6,086 bases of DNA from Candidatus Falkowbacteria bacterium RIFOXYC2_FULL_48_21 (GTDB lineage: Bacteria > Patescibacteriota > Patescibacteriia > UBA11705 > JABHMO01): positions 8,309 through 14,394 of the forward strand of contig MFGM01000051.1 in NCBI GenBank assembly GCA_001778275.1. Reading direction: 5' to 3'. The notes beneath the pieces were generated by a model. The model did not search any database. It worked only from the letters and a program-made list of their open reading frames with translations, and was not told the origin of the DNA. This document shows, piece by piece, positions 4,221-6,086 of this stretch; positions within the stretch are counted from its first letter, which is position 1, and every line of letters starts with the position of its first letter. Position numbers and translations under genes: made by a program.

Positions 4221-6086
4221 ATGAGTTTTTTAGGAAAACTTTTCGGCATCAAAGACGCCAACTTGAAAGTTGTCGCCAAAATTCAGCCGATGGTTGATCA
4301 GGTTAACCAGTTGGAGGCGGAGTTTCAGGCGCTCACGGATGAGGAGTTGAGAAATAAAACGGAAGAATTTAGAAAGAATTTGAAAGAATTTGAGAAGAAT
4401 TCAAAAGAATTAAACAAGGAAAAGGAAGCGCTTGAACAAATCCTTCCGGTGGCGTTTGCGGCGGTGAGGGAGGCGAACAGGCGCGCGATCAAAATTCGGC
4501 ACTTTGACGTTCAGCTCGTCGGCGGCGTGGTCCTGCATCGCGGGGAGATCGCGGAAATGAAAACCGGCGAAGGCAAAACGCACGTGGCCGCTTTGGCGTT
4601 GTATTTGAACGCACTCGCGGGCAAGGGGGCGCATTTGATTACGGTTAACGATTATCTGGCCAAGCGCGACGCGGCGTGGAACGGACCGGCCAATCATTTG
4701 CTCGGCATGAAAACAGCGTGCATCATTCACAATGTGGCGCTGGTTTATGATCCGGAATACGCGGCGGAAAATCAAAGTGACGAAAAATTGAAACACATGC
4801 GGCCGTGCCAACGCAAGGAAGCGTATGAAGCAGATATTACGTATGGCACAAACAGCGAGTTTGGTTTTGATTATTTGCGCGACAATATGGCGTCCACGAC
4901 CGCGGATCAGGTTCAGCGGCCGCTTTATTACGCCATCGTGGATGAAGTGGACTCGGTTTTGATTGACGAAGCGCGCACGCCGCTTATCATTTCCGCGCCG
5001 GCCGAAGAGTCCGCCGACCTGTACACAAAATTTGCTCAAATCGTCCCGCGTCTCAAGGAGAATGTTGATTACAATGTGGATGAAAAGATGCGCGCCGCCA
5101 CGTTGTCGGAAGCGGGGCTTAACAACATCGAAAAGATATTGGGCCTTGGCAATATATATAATGAAGGCGGCATTCAAATGGTGCATCACTTGGAACAGGC
5201 GTTGAATGCGCACGCGCTTTACAAGCGGGACAAGGATTATGTGGTGCAAAATGATGAGGTGATTATTATCGATGAATTCACCGGCCGTCTTATGCAAGGC
5301 CGGCGCTATTCCGAGGGTTTGCATCAGGCGATTGAGGCGAAAGAAGGCGTGTCGGTGCAAAAAGAAAGCCGCACCCTCGCAACCATCACCATTCAAAATT
5401 ATTTTCGACTTTATAAAAAGTTAGCCGGTATGACCGGCACGGCCGTGACCGAAGCGGAAGAGTTTTCCAAAATTTACAATCTTGATGTGACGGTGGTGCC
5501 GACGAATAAGCCGGTTTCGCGTCAAGATTTGTCCGATCGGATTTACGCCACGGAGCGCGGCAAGTTTATGGCCGTGGCGCGGGAAATCAAAAAATTGCAC
5601 GACAAGGGTCAGCCGGTTTTGGTCGGTACGATTTCGATTGAGCGCAACGAGCTTTTGTCCGCGTTGTTGCAAAAAGAAGGCGTCGCGCACCAAGTGTTGA
5701 ACGCCAAACAACACGAAAAAGAAGCGCAAGTTATTGCCCAGGCCGGGAGATCGGGCGCGGTGACGGTGGCCACGAACATGGCCGGCCGTGGAGTTGACAT
5801 CAAGCTGGGTGGCGAGCCGTTCAATCAGGCAGAATATGAGAAAGTGAAAACTGCCGGCGGATTGTTCATCCTGGGCACGGAACGGCATGAATCGCGGCGC
5901 ATTGACAATCAGCTGCGCGGCCGCGCCGGCCGGCAAGGAGATCCGGGTCAATCGCAATTTTATATTTCCATGGAAGATGATTTGATGCGCGTGTTTGGTT
6001 CTGATCGGGTGAAGGGGATGATGCAAAAAATGGGCATGGCGGAAGATCAGTCGATCGAGAACGGCTTTATTTCACGCGCCATCGAA
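4221..6086 (+). CDS. secA: Preprotein translocase ATPase SecA, 3' end cut by window edge
   Basis: The motor that pushes unfolded preproteins through SecYEG at the inner face of the membrane. The 622 visible codons have no stop. Domains in order: an N-terminal helix and Lys/Glu-rich segment (1-75), then NBD1 with HFDVQLVGG (94-102), Walker A MKTGEGKT (113-120, K119), TVNDYLAKRD (141-150), ADITYGTNSEFGFDYLRDN (204-222) and Walker B VDEVDS (240-245). The preprotein-binding region follows (about 255-400), then NBD2 with GMTGTA (403-408), ATNMAGRGVDIKLGG (517-531) and QLRGRAGRQGD (564-574). It ends at SRAIE, near the start of the helical scaffold. About a quarter to a third of a normal SecA is missing beyond the edge. 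Relative to E. coli SecA (K108, D209), K119 and D241 imply extra residues: about 11 before Walker A and about 21 around 172-193. ATG 4221 gives the conserved MSFLGKLFG start; no Shine-Dalgarno is visible. Confidence 0.97.
   Translation, partial: MSFLGKLFGIKDANLKVVAKIQPMVDQVNQLEAEFQALTDEELRNKTEEFRKNLKEFEKNSKELNKEKEALEQILPVAFAAVREANRRAIKIRHFDVQLVGGVVLHRGEIAEMKTGEGKTHVAALALYLNALAGKGAHLITVNDYLAKRDAAWNGPANHLLGMKTACIIHNVALVYDPEYAAENQSDEKLKHMRPCQRKEAYEADITYGTNSEFGFDYLRDNMASTTADQVQRPLYYAIVDEVDSVLIDEARTPLIISAPAEESADLYTKFAQIVPRLKENVDYNVDEKMRAATLSEAGLNNIEKILGLGNIYNEGGIQMVHHLEQALNAHALYKRDKDYVVQNDEVIIIDEFTGRLMQGRRYSEGLHQAIEAKEGVSVQKESRTLATITIQNYFRLYKKLAGMTGTAVTEAEEFSKIYNLDVTVVPTNKPVSRQDLSDRIYATERGKFMAVAREIKKLHDKGQPVLVGTISIERNELLSALLQKEGVAHQVLNAKQHEKEAQVIAQAGRSGAVTVATNMAGRGVDIKLGGEPFNQAEYEKVKTAGGLFILGTERHESRRIDNQLRGRAGRQGDPGQSQFYISMEDDLMRVFGSDRVKGMMQKMGMAEDQSIENGFISRAIE
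4365..4427 (+). repeat. Degenerate 21-bp tandem repeat encoding heptads in SecA
   Basis: Three 21-bp units (4365-4385, 4386-4406, 4407-4427) encode EFRKNLK, EFEKNSK and ELNKEKE, residues 49-69 of SecA. GAATT recurs at 4365, 4376, 4386, 4397 and 4407, alternating 11 and 10 bases. The third unit is more diverged. It accounts for much of the extra length before Walker A compared with E. coli SecA. Confidence 0.7.

Noticed and set aside
4088..4297. 69-codon ORF on the plus strand upstream of and overlapping secA
   Set aside because: It starts inside the candidate ATPase promoter and runs 77 bases into secA in another frame. Its product has no recognisable pattern and it has no ribosome binding site.
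4410..5396. 328-codon minus-strand ORF opposite secA, with a second one at 5421-6026
   Set aside because: Both are antisense shadows of the highly conserved SecA reading frame; their products are His/Arg-rich and featureless.

Overview
The window looks like chromosomal DNA from a Candidate Phyla Radiation (Patescibacteria) bacterium, most likely of the Parcubacteria group. This is inferred from recalled family features, not from a search. The clues are a half-size (six-helix) MFS protein directly upstream of a short HPF/RaiA protein, a SecA with a lineage-type insertion before its ADITYGT motif, and a SecA motif V reading NMAGRGVDI where the usual residue is Thr. No in-frame TGA is needed in any gene, so nothing suggests the UGA=Gly code of Gracilibacteria/SR1.

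Layout. Positions 23-964 (+) hold an MFS-like half-transporter and, 21 bases later, a ribosome hibernation factor. A rho-independent terminator at 1022-1055 closes this unit. Positions 1192-3997 (-) hold a two-gene operon. The first gene is a 616-residue AAA+ ATPase (3997 to 2147). It overlaps by 17 nt a 323-residue von Willebrand A-like protein (2163 to 1192), and a second strong terminator (1146-1179) faces the first one. A 223-bp divergent intergenic region (3998-4220) carries the candidate promoter of the ATPase operon (consensus TTGACA with an extended -10, plus a palindrome at the expected transcription start). It also carries a weaker candidate promoter for secA embedded in an interrupted dyad. 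Positions 4221-6086 (+) hold secA, which runs off the right edge after 622 codons.

How it fits together. In several bacteria (e.g. Bacillus subtilis) the hibernation-factor gene lies next to secA. Here the AAA+/vWA operon lies between them on the opposite strand with its own promoter and terminator, so it reads as a self-contained module. The ATPase has an N-terminal AAA-like half without a P-loop and a C-terminal catalytic AAA domain related to the Ycf46-like group. Its partner has a vWA fold with a changed metal-site motif. AAA+/vWA pairs elsewhere (RavA-ViaA, CbbQ-CbbO, Mg/Co-chelatase subunits) remodel client protein complexes. By analogy this is probably an ATP-driven remodelling machine whose client is unknown. 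It is the most interesting content of the window. No transposase, CRISPR array, tRNA or rRNA was seen, and no stretch longer than about 230 bp lacks a gene.
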